DNA from: Verrucomicrobiaceae bacterium
GTDB lineage: Bacteria; Verrucomicrobiota; Verrucomicrobiia; Chthoniobacterales; Terrimicrobiaceae
Assembly (NCBI GenBank): GCA_007280915.1
Contig: QYQL01000107.1
Location: 1-53,441 of the forward strand
Reading direction: 5' to 3'
Length of the DNA: 53,441 nt
The position numbers and the translations under genes were made by a program. How positions within the stretch are numbered: the first letter of the stretch is position 1; every line of letters begins with the position of its first letter. Below, piece after piece: positions 43,361 through 53,441 of this stretch. The notes under the pieces are model-generated. The model was given only the letters and a program-made list of their open reading frames with translations. It made no database searches and had not been told where the DNA came from.

Positions 43361-44611
43361 ATGAAGATGACGAGATGCACCCTTGCTTGGCGGCTGATTT
43401 ATTCGTCGATTTGTTTACTTCTGATGAGTGGATGCAGCAGGCAGGAAACCGGGCCATTCAGGCAGCGGGTCTACGTGTGGCAGAAAATCTGGACGCCTGC
43501 CGTTTCCAGCGGAATCCTTGAGGCGGCTCCGCATGTCGATGGTTTTGCGGTGCTCGCGGGCTTGATTGAACCAGGCGAACGCGGTGCTCAAGTGTTCACC
43601 ACGGCAGTCGATTGGCCTGTTCTGAAGTCTGTTCAAAAGCCTGTTTCCTTTGTTGTCAGGGTCTACCCCTTCAAGGGTTCTTTCGCCACAGAAGGGGCAA
43701 ACTTTCAGTCCATCCGATCAACTATCGAGGATGTTCTCAAGGCGGCTAACAAGGCGGGCGTTGAATGCAATGAAGTTCAGATCGATTATGATTGTCCGGA
43801 AAAAAACCTCTCCGAATACAGGCTTTGGCTCCGTGAACTCAGAAAACAGATTTCGCCTCGGAGCCTGGTCTTCACGATGCTTCCCTCTTGGTTGAACCGC
43901 CCACACGATTTTTCGCGGCTTTGCACGGAAGCCGATGGTTTCGTTTTGCAGGTTCACTCTCTTGAGATCCTTGATGGAAAAGTAATCCATCAGTTGTGCG
44001 ATCCCGACAAGGCCCGCCGATGGGTGAACTCCGCCAAAGCCTTTGGGCTTCCTTTTGAAGTCGCCCTTCCCACTTACAGCAGCCAGGCGGGTTTTGATCC
44101 CAACGGCAAGTTGCTGGGTGTCGTTTCCGATGGATCGCTTAAGCAGTGGCCCTCCGGAACCAAAATCTGCAACTATCTTTCAGATCCTTCCGGTGTGGCA
44201 GGACTGGTGCGGGAGTGGACGTTTGGCCGTCCCTCCCTTATGAGGGGGGTGATCTGGTTCCGCATGCCGGTTTCCAGCGATAGGAACAACTGGAATTGGA
44301 GGACCCTTGCCGTGGTAATGGCTGGAGGGCAGGTTACGCCAAAGATTGAAACGCATCTCACAACAAACAATCCCGCAGACATCGTGATCAGCAATGAGGG
44401 CACCTGCGATGCCGACCTGAACGAGGTTTATGAATGTCCTCTGGGACAGGGCGAGGTGATTTCCATGGATTCTCTCCCGGGCTGGAAAATCAGCTTGACC
44501 GGTCGTTGCATCAGAATATCAAGTGCTGGCAGGCGCTTATCACCTATGCCACCAGGTGCCTCACGGAAAGCCGGATGGGTCTTGTTTGAAACTCTCCATG
44601 AAATCAAATAG
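43361..44611 (+). CDS. DUF3142-like lipoprotein
   Basis: 416 residues. The N-terminus has a hydrophobic stretch ending in the lipobox LMSGC (Cys25), so it is a membrane-anchored lipoprotein. The mature part resembles the DUF3142 family: RVYVWQKIWTPAVSSGI, a barrel-like order of strands with VECNEVQIDYDCPEKNLSEY, LVFTMLPSWL, GFVLQVHSLE and FGLPFEVALPTYSSQ. The acidic QIDYDCP motif and the barrel pattern hint at a clan GH-A-like glycosidase or polysaccharide-processing fold, though no activity is established to my knowledge. Its last 14 bases overlap the next gene (44598), so the two are translated together. Not part of the sulfatase block. Confidence 0.72.
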   Translation: MKMTRCTLAWRLIYSSICLLLMSGCSRQETGPFRQRVYVWQKIWTPAVSSGILEAAPHVDGFAVLAGLIEPGERGAQVFTTAVDWPVLKSVQKPVSFVVRVYPFKGSFATEGANFQSIRSTIEDVLKAANKAGVECNEVQIDYDCPEKNLSEYRLWLRELRKQISPRSLVFTMLPSWLNRPHDFSRLCTEADGFVLQVHSLEILDGKVIHQLCDPDKARRWVNSAKAFGLPFEVALPTYSSQAGFDPNGKLLGVVSDGSLKQWPSGTKICNYLSDPSGVAGLVREWTFGRPSLMRGVIWFRMPVSSDRNNWNWRTLAVVMAGGQVTPKIETHLTTNNPADIVISNEGTCDADLNEVYECPLGQGEVISMDSLPGWKISLTGRCIRISSAGRRLSPMPPGASRKAGWVLFETLHEIK

Positions 44612-47261
44612 CAGTCTTTGCAAACACGGAGTGCTGTTGGGATTAGTGTTGCTCTTCCACTCAGAGTCGCTGCTCCATGCCACGGGCCCGGGAATTGTTC
44701 CCGAGACATTTACAGATGGTGGATACCGCGTGGAAATGGCTCCCGAGTTCTTTTGGGCCGACCTCATGACGCGGCTGGCAAAAAACTATCCCGTCAAGGA
44801 AAGAGCCGTGCTGCCGAAAAAAGTGAAGAGGGAAGATTTGTCGGATAATGAGCCGGAAGACTACGAGGCAATGACCGCCAGAATCCAAAGGCAGGATGTG
44901 AAAGCGGCGATCGCTTCGGGTTACCTGAAGGCTTCCAACAAGAAGGAATATCTTGAGCGGCTGGACAATGCACTTGAGGCGCTTTCGGGGGCCAGAACGA
45001 CATGGTCCGAATCTGATGAAAACGATTTTTCGAAGGGCCTTGGTGCAGAAAACGAAAACGTGGAGCCGCGCCCAAGCGTGAAGCGAGCCGGAAAGCAATC
45101 CACGCCCGCACCTCAGCCTGCAACCGAACTTGCGGAGGCAATCCCCTTCTTGGCGGAATCGGGGGATTCGGAGTTTTTGGAATACATCAAGGGAGCTCTC
45201 TCCTACTACCGTGGTGAACGGGATGAAGCGGATAAAATTTGGACAGGTTTGCTAGAAAGTCCTCGGGGCAAGCGCATCTACCGCTCGACATGGGCCGCCT
45301 ACATGCTTGCCCGTATGGCCTTCGACACGAAAGACTACGATCGGTCCATAGCCGGATGCCAGAAAGTGCGAGAATTGGCGCGGGCAGGTTGTGCTGATTC
45401 CCTCGGGTTGGGCTCCCTGTCTTATGGGTTGGAGGCCCGCTGCATGTTGAGAAAAGGAGAGAAGGAAAAGGCGGCCGAGCTTTACCTCAAGCAGTTGGCG
45501 TCTGGCGATTACCAGGCAATTCCATCGCTCAAGATGTGTCTTCCAACACACGAAAATCATTTTGATTCTGAAGATATTAAAAATGCCGCGAAATCCCTCC
45601 TGATGAGGGATCTCGTGACCTCGTTTATGCTGAGTAATTGGCTTGGATACCCGGAGGATGTGCAGGAATGGCTGAAAGAGATCGAAAGGCTGAAAGTGAA
45701 AAAGATCTCGAACGCCGAGTTCGTTGCTTGGATGGAGTATTCGATCGGGGATTACAAAATGTCCGAGGCGTGGCTGAAGTTAGCCGACCCAATCAGCCCC
45801 TACACACAGTGGCTCCAAGCAAAGTTTGCTTTAAGAAAAGGGGACTTCAAGAAAGCGGGCGATCTCCTCGCGGGTGTAATGAAGTCGAGCGAGCTCGCTG
45901 AAACCGACATCAACAAAATCCCACAAGCCGACTACATTCGGACGGCAGACGAGTATGGAGACATGCTTCCTGCGCTGCAACCATTTCGGATCCGCAGTGA
46001 ATACGCTTGCTGCCTGATGGCTCAGGGAAGGTTTACGGAAGCCGAAACATACTTTCGCCAAAGCGGCAACGATTACAGTGCCGGCTATGTCCGCGAGTAT
46101 CTGTTCACTCTTCCAGAGCACAAAGCATGGCTGGATTTGATGAAGAATGGCGATGTCGCCCCGAACAGTGAAAAATATTTCACTTATGGAATACATGGGG
46201 ATGGCGGAAGGTGCACGAGGAAGGAACTTCTCTTGGTCTATTCGCGTGAATTTGGCCGGAGGCTCATGCGTCTCGGAAGGTTGGATGAAGCCAAGCGCTA
46301 CCTTCTATGCGGTGATAACCAGGATAATCAAGGCATGAGCGATGATGAATTGTCCAAGATGTTTAACAGCTACAGCAAGGCGTTTGCGGATAATCAAAAA
46401 GTCGAAAAATCTCCCGAGGAACGAGCCTATTCAAGATACGCACTGGCTTGCACGATGGCGAGTCCATGCGATCACAAATACGTTGGCTGGGATTCCGAAA
46501 GTCCACTCTTTGAATCTGCTTATGATATTTTTAATAATAGGAGTCGCAGTATTGTGGGCGGCTTGGATTGTGATTCAGAACGAATATTCAGTCCCAATCA
46601 TGATTCCGATGGACTAAGTAGCTTCGAGGATTTATTTGATCATGCCAAGAAGGCGGAAGATGGGTCAATCGAACAGCGAAGCAACTTGCTTGTAGCAGCA
46701 TTAAAATTGAATCCTAATCTTGAACTTGAAAAGTTTGAGGAGGGCGTAGATGCGGAGTCAAAAACCAAGGAACTCATGGAGTTCACGAAAAAACACTGTA
46801 ACTCAGCCGTTAAGGAAGTCACCGCTGCACGGAATGTGAATGCAGGTGATTTCAAAGACTATAAATACCCATTTGTTACGCCGTTGTTTATTCCTCTGAC
46901 TCCCGTTGAAAAGGAGCGTCTAAAGTTGAGTCAGACTGTCACCGATCCGGTGAAGGAGTATTACTTGGGAAAGGAAATTGATCTGCTGATGGAAGCGGCC
47001 AAGCTGCTTCCTGACACTTCAGATGACAAGAAAGAAATCCTGCATCAGGCTTGGATGTGTATTCAGGCTGAGCTATACGATGTCAATGACCCGAGCGATC
47101 TCAACAAGAAAAAAGTTTTTCGGCTTTATGTCGAGAAACACTGCCCCGATCTTGCAGATCACAGCTGTGATTTTATGGGATGCCAGTTTGAAAATGAAAG
47201 CCATAGTGATTTCAAAAAAAGACAGTCTGAAGAGATTTCGCAGCGGATATTTGGTCATTAG
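44598..47261 (+). CDS. Large exported repeat (TPR-like) protein of unknown function
   Basis: 887 residues from ATG 44598, chosen because it starts a signal peptide (MKSNSSLCKHGVLLGLVLLF); the upstream frame lies inside the lipoprotein gene. After an N-terminal charged region and a low-complexity linker (KQSTPAPQPATELAEA) come helical repeats of TPR/Sel1 type: YYRGERDEADKIWTGLLES, WAAYMLARMAFDTKDYDRSI, ARCMLRKGEKEKAAELYLKQ, KFALRKGDFKKAGDLLAG, ACCLMAQGRFTEAETYFRQ. No catalytic motif is seen. The second half of the gene is clearly more AT-rich than the neighbours, suggesting foreign origin. Its overlap with the DUF3142-like lipoprotein suggests both proteins form an envelope complex; function unknown. 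Confidence 0.8.
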   Translation: MKSNSSLCKHGVLLGLVLLFHSESLLHATGPGIVPETFTDGGYRVEMAPEFFWADLMTRLAKNYPVKERAVLPKKVKREDLSDNEPEDYEAMTARIQRQDVKAAIASGYLKASNKKEYLERLDNALEALSGARTTWSESDENDFSKGLGAENENVEPRPSVKRAGKQSTPAPQPATELAEAIPFLAESGDSEFLEYIKGALSYYRGERDEADKIWTGLLESPRGKRIYRSTWAAYMLARMAFDTKDYDRSIAGCQKVRELARAGCADSLGLGSLSYGLEARCMLRKGEKEKAAELYLKQLASGDYQAIPSLKMCLPTHENHFDSEDIKNAAKSLLMRDLVTSFMLSNWLGYPEDVQEWLKEIERLKVKKISNAEFVAWMEYSIGDYKMSEAWLKLADPISPYTQWLQAKFALRKGDFKKAGDLLAGVMKSSELAETDINKIPQADYIRTADEYGDMLPALQPFRIRSEYACCLMAQGRFTEAETYFRQSGNDYSAGYVREYLFTLPEHKAWLDLMKNGDVAPNSEKYFTYGIHGDGGRCTRKELLLVYSREFGRRLMRLGRLDEAKRYLLCGDNQDNQGMSDDELSKMFNSYSKAFADNQKVEKSPEERAYSRYALACTMASPCDHKYVGWDSESPLFESAYDIFNNRSRSIVGGLDCDSERIFSPNHDSDGLSSFEDLFDHAKKAEDGSIEQRSNLLVAALKLNPNLELEKFEEGVDAESKTKELMEFTKKHCNSAVKEVTAARNVNAGDFKDYKYPFVTPLFIPLTPVEKERLKLSQTVTDPVKEYYLGKEIDLLMEAAKLLPDTSDDKKEILHQAWMCIQAELYDVNDPSDLNKKKVFRLYVEKHCPDLADHSCDFMGCQFENESHSDFKKRQSEEISQRIFGH

Positions 47262-47460
47262 CGTAGTGGTGCAAACACAGGCTTTATGAAAACTTTCTTA
47301 GCCGATGCAGTAGATATTTTCCCGCTGGATGCCGTTTTGATTCTTCTGCTGTTCGCCGATCATCCGATGAGGCGCTTTTTCAAAAGAGCAGATTGCACTG
47401 AACGTGGTCATCATGAGGAGCCACCTCATAAGAATCGTCTGGCTGAGCAAGTCTGGATGA

Positions 47461-50784
<3,324 letters not shown>

Positions 50785-50800
50785 AGAACAAGTAGCTGAG

Positions 50801-53287
50801 ATGTTTTTTGACGTCTTCAAGGGGTTTCTTCGGAATCGGATTCCGGCATGCCTTGCGTTTTTTCTGACGTCGTTGCCGTCCCAGGGGGCTCTGCGCGTGC
50901 AGTCCACTCTTGATGACGGTTGGAAATTTTTTCTGGGCGATGATTCTGGCGCGTCCGCCATTGGCTTCGATGATGCGGCCTGGCGGGCAGTCACGCTGCC
51001 TCACGACTGGAGTATCGAAGGAAAATTCGATCCCGCTGCTCCGATGGGGGCAGCAGGAGGATTTCTTCCGGCGGGCATCGGCTGGTATCGCCTGCATTTC
51101 GATGCGCCGGAAAAATGGGCGGGTCGGAAGGTCCTCGTGGAATTCGAGGGCATCTATCAACATGCGCAGGTCTTCTGCAATGGCCGCCTGCTGGCCGAGC
51201 ATCCGTATGGCTACTCCGGTTTTGTCGTTGATCTGACCCCGGCACTCAAGCCGGGCGGGGAGAATGTCCTTGCTGTCCGCGTGGACAATTCGCAGCAGAA
51301 GAACTCCCGGTGGTATAGCGGTTCCGGCATCTATCGCCACGTCCGGCTCACCGTGTCGGATCCCTTGCATATGGCTCCATGGGGTGTCTTCGTGACCACG
51401 CCGTCGGCATCCGCAGATGCCGCAACAGTGCAGGTGCGGACGAAAATCCAAAACGACAGGGAGACCAAGGAATCCGCGGTTGTTCAGACGACTCTCATCG
51501 GTCCCGATGGTGCGGAGTTGGGAAAGGGTGAGCCGGTTGAAGCGATGCCGGCCGCGGGTGGATCGTGCGGGGTCGACCAGAAGATCTTCCTGAAAAATCC
51601 CCCTCTCTGGTCACCGGGTTCCCCGAAAATGTGCGCCGCTGTCACGCGGATTTATGTCGGAAGCGAGCTGGTCGACGAGGTGAGGACGCCATTCGGCATC
51701 AGGCATCTTGCGTGGTCGGCCGCGCACGGGCTGACGATCAATGGAAAGACCGTGAAGCTCAACGGAGGCTGCATTCACCATGACAACGGGGTGCTGGGTG
51801 CCTGTGCGTTCGACTGGGCGGAGGAACGGAAGATCGAGTTGTTGAAGGCATCGGGGTTCAATGCGATCCGCACCGCCCACAACCCGCCTTCTCCGGCGCT
51901 GCTGGATGCCTGCGACCGCATGGGAATGCTCGTCATGGAGGAGGCATTCGATTGCTGGACGACTGAAAAAAACAAATACGACTACAGCACGGTTTTCAAG
52001 GACTGGTGGGAGAGGGATATCGATGCCATGGTGCTGAGGGATCGGAATCATCCGTCGGTCGTGATGTGGAGCATCGGAAACGAGATCCCGGAAATATTCG
52101 ATGCAAAGGGAGGCGAATACGGCCCGAAACTTGCCGACCGGGTTCGCGAGAACGATGCGACGCGGCCTGTGACCAACGGCATCCTCGGCTGGCCGGATAA
52201 TCCTGACAAGCCGTCTCCGAAAGACGCGGAGCGGCGGAAGAATGCCCTGCTGAATTGGGATTCGCATGACATTGTCGGCAGCAACTACAGGCTTTATGCG
52301 CTCGTTGCCGAACAGGGGCGGTTTCCGGGCCGGGCCGTGGTCGAGACGGAATCCCTTCCCGACAATCCGGGGGAACATTACCGGCGCGTCATGGACAACA
52401 GTTTCGTCGTGGGTTCGTTTGTCTGGGCTGCCCAGGACCATCTCGGCGAATCCGGCGGGGCGCGCTGGTTTTATGAGGGGGAGGAACCGGTGAAAGTTTC
52501 CAAGGACGGGAGCATCACTCCGATTCTCAAGCACGGCAGCGACAAGCTTTACCCCTGGCATGGCTCCAATGCGGGTGATCTCGACATCCTCGGCAACCGC
52601 AAGCCGATGGCGCATTGGCGGAATATCACTTGGGATGCGGGCGAAAAAATCTTCCTGGCGGTCAGGCAGCCCTCCGATGGGCGGAAACTCGTCATCGTTC
52701 CCTGGGGCTGGCATCCGACTTGGGAGAGCTGGACTTGGCCGGGACGCGAGGGCAAGCCGATGGAGGTCGAAGTTTACTCGCGCTACGATGCGGTAAGACT
52801 TTATCTGAATGGCAAATGCGTGGAGGAGAGGAAACCCGACGGTCTCTTTCGTGCGGTCTTTACTGTGAACTACGAGCCGGGAACGCTGAAAGCTGTGGCT
52901 GTTCAGGACGGACAGGAGGTGGGCGATGCGACATTGGTGACAACCGGAGAACCGACTGCCATCCGCCTGACCCTCGACCGGCGCGAAATCAGGGCCGACG
53001 GGCAGGGGCTGTCATTCGTCGCGGTCGAAATCGTTGACAAGGATGGGCGCTTGCAACCGAACGCGGATCAGCTTGTCTCATTCCAGCTCACCGGTCCGGG
53101 AACGATTGCCGGCCTGGGAAATGCGAATTTGAAGAGCGATGAACCCTACCAGGGATCGCAGTGCCATGTGTTTCACGGCCGGGCGCTGGTTGTGCTTCGG
53201 GCAGGGCACGAGGCGGGCGTCCTCACATTGAAAGCGGATGTGGAGGGATTGGCTCCCGCTACGGCGGAAGTGAAATCCATCCGGTGA
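50801..53287 (+). CDS. GH2 beta-glycosidase with DUF4982-like C-terminal domains, secreted
   Basis: 828 residues from ATG 50801. A hydrophobic segment (ACLAFFLTSLPSQG) near residue 16-30 is the export signal. GH2 order: sugar-binding domain (WRAVTLPHDWSIEGKFD, GWYRLHFDAPEKW), Ig-like domain, TIM barrel with GGCIHHDNGVLG, IRTAHNPPSPALLDACD, acid/base Glu428 in SIGNEIPEI, nucleophile Glu517 in VVETESLPDN, then a DUF4982-like domain (VEVYSRYDAVRLYLNGK) and a terminal Ig-like domain (IRLTLDRREIRADGQGLSF). It is similar in layout to the GH2 at 27576-30473 but without that protein's insert. It could be a beta-galactosidase or act on another beta-sugar. Confidence 0.93.
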   Translation: MFFDVFKGFLRNRIPACLAFFLTSLPSQGALRVQSTLDDGWKFFLGDDSGASAIGFDDAAWRAVTLPHDWSIEGKFDPAAPMGAAGGFLPAGIGWYRLHFDAPEKWAGRKVLVEFEGIYQHAQVFCNGRLLAEHPYGYSGFVVDLTPALKPGGENVLAVRVDNSQQKNSRWYSGSGIYRHVRLTVSDPLHMAPWGVFVTTPSASADAATVQVRTKIQNDRETKESAVVQTTLIGPDGAELGKGEPVEAMPAAGGSCGVDQKIFLKNPPLWSPGSPKMCAAVTRIYVGSELVDEVRTPFGIRHLAWSAAHGLTINGKTVKLNGGCIHHDNGVLGACAFDWAEERKIELLKASGFNAIRTAHNPPSPALLDACDRMGMLVMEEAFDCWTTEKNKYDYSTVFKDWWERDIDAMVLRDRNHPSVVMWSIGNEIPEIFDAKGGEYGPKLADRVRENDATRPVTNGILGWPDNPDKPSPKDAERRKNALLNWDSHDIVGSNYRLYALVAEQGRFPGRAVVETESLPDNPGEHYRRVMDNSFVVGSFVWAAQDHLGESGGARWFYEGEEPVKVSKDGSITPILKHGSDKLYPWHGSNAGDLDILGNRKPMAHWRNITWDAGEKIFLAVRQPSDGRKLVIVPWGWHPTWESWTWPGREGKPMEVEVYSRYDAVRLYLNGKCVEERKPDGLFRAVFTVNYEPGTLKAVAVQDGQEVGDATLVTTGEPTAIRLTLDRREIRADGQGLSFVAVEIVDKDGRLQPNADQLVSFQLTGPGTIAGLGNANLKSDEPYQGSQCHVFHGRALVVLRAGHEAGVLTLKADVEGLAPATAEVKSIR

Positions 53288-53417
53288 CCGGGTTGCGCTT
53301 TTTTCCGGATTCACGATGTTTTCAAAGATAGACATTCCAGCAGGAAAGGTGACTATACTTTGTAGCGCCGACAACGGTGCTTATGCCAAATGCGCAGCGT
53401 GATGGGTGGAATATCTC

Positions 53418-53438
53418 GGCGGTTTCGGCGAAACCGCC
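53418..53438. terminator. GC-rich hairpin at the window end
   Basis: GGCGGTTTC-GGC-GAAACCGCC is a perfect nine-base stem with a three-base loop, 130 bases after the last GH2 gene. The window ends too soon to see a T-run, so a factor-independent terminator is likely but a palindromic repeat element is also possible. Confidence 0.5.
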
Positions 53439-53441
53439 CTA

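Noticed and set aside
43182..43364. 60-codon frame MIIINGISPNGKRAITMHGE before the lipoprotein gene
   Set aside because: No family features; it lies in a region of joined gene fragments and overlaps the start of the next gene.

Overview
The window looks like part of a chromosome from a PVC-group bacterium, most likely Verrucomicrobiota or a close relative (Kiritimatiellota/Lentisphaerota). The evidence is indirect: dense S1 sulfatases and secreted glycoside hydrolases without any SusC/SusD pair, and a decayed prepilin-like gene that still carries the AFTLIELLAVIAI N-terminus and the FADGH box of the H-X9-DG pseudopilins expanded in these phyla. Most gene starts lack a clear Shine-Dalgarno sequence. 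No rRNA, tRNA, CRISPR array or transposase was seen.

Region 1 (1-27385, all on the minus strand) is a block of secreted carbohydrate enzymes. In transcription order it holds a GH78 alpha-L-rhamnosidase with full catalytic motifs, a beta-helix protein, another GH78, a tandem pair of discoidin-containing GH78 paralogues separated by a small secreted repeat protein, a fifth GH78-like protein with the same repeat fused to its C-terminus, three sulfatases, a GH5-like hydrolase, a GH36/raffinose-synthase-like protein and a clan GH-A hydrolase cut by the window edge. Two gene remnants lie in the gaps: the C-terminal stub of a second beta-helix gene (19003-19215) and a broken pseudopilin gene (21799-22066).

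Region 2 (27576-41547, all plus) diverges from region 1. It runs GH2 enzyme, four sulfatases (one with a PA14 domain), then a set without signal peptides (GH43/GH32-type beta-propeller, zinc-less MDR dehydrogenase, TIM-barrel sugar isomerase/epimerase), with one secreted pectate-lyase-like beta-helix among them. Together regions 1 and 2 look like a polysaccharide utilisation locus for a sulfated, rhamnose-rich glycan with galactose-like side chains. Sulfatases would remove sulfate, GH78 enzymes would release rhamnose, and GH2, GH36-like and GH5-like enzymes would trim other residues. The substrate is an inference. No lyase family typical of ulvan, no transporter, no regulator and no formylglycine-generating enzyme is visible.

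Region 3 (41758-43360) is a small plastic zone with a vapBC toxin-antitoxin pair, a ribbon-helix-helix antitoxin next to a 5'-truncated PIN toxin, and a short fused gene fragment. Region 4 (43361-47261) holds a DUF3142-type lipoprotein overlapping a large exported repeat protein that is visibly more AT-rich than its surroundings. Region 5 (47482-53287) returns to carbohydrate enzymes with a LacZ-type GH2 and a second GH2, followed by a hairpin at the window end.
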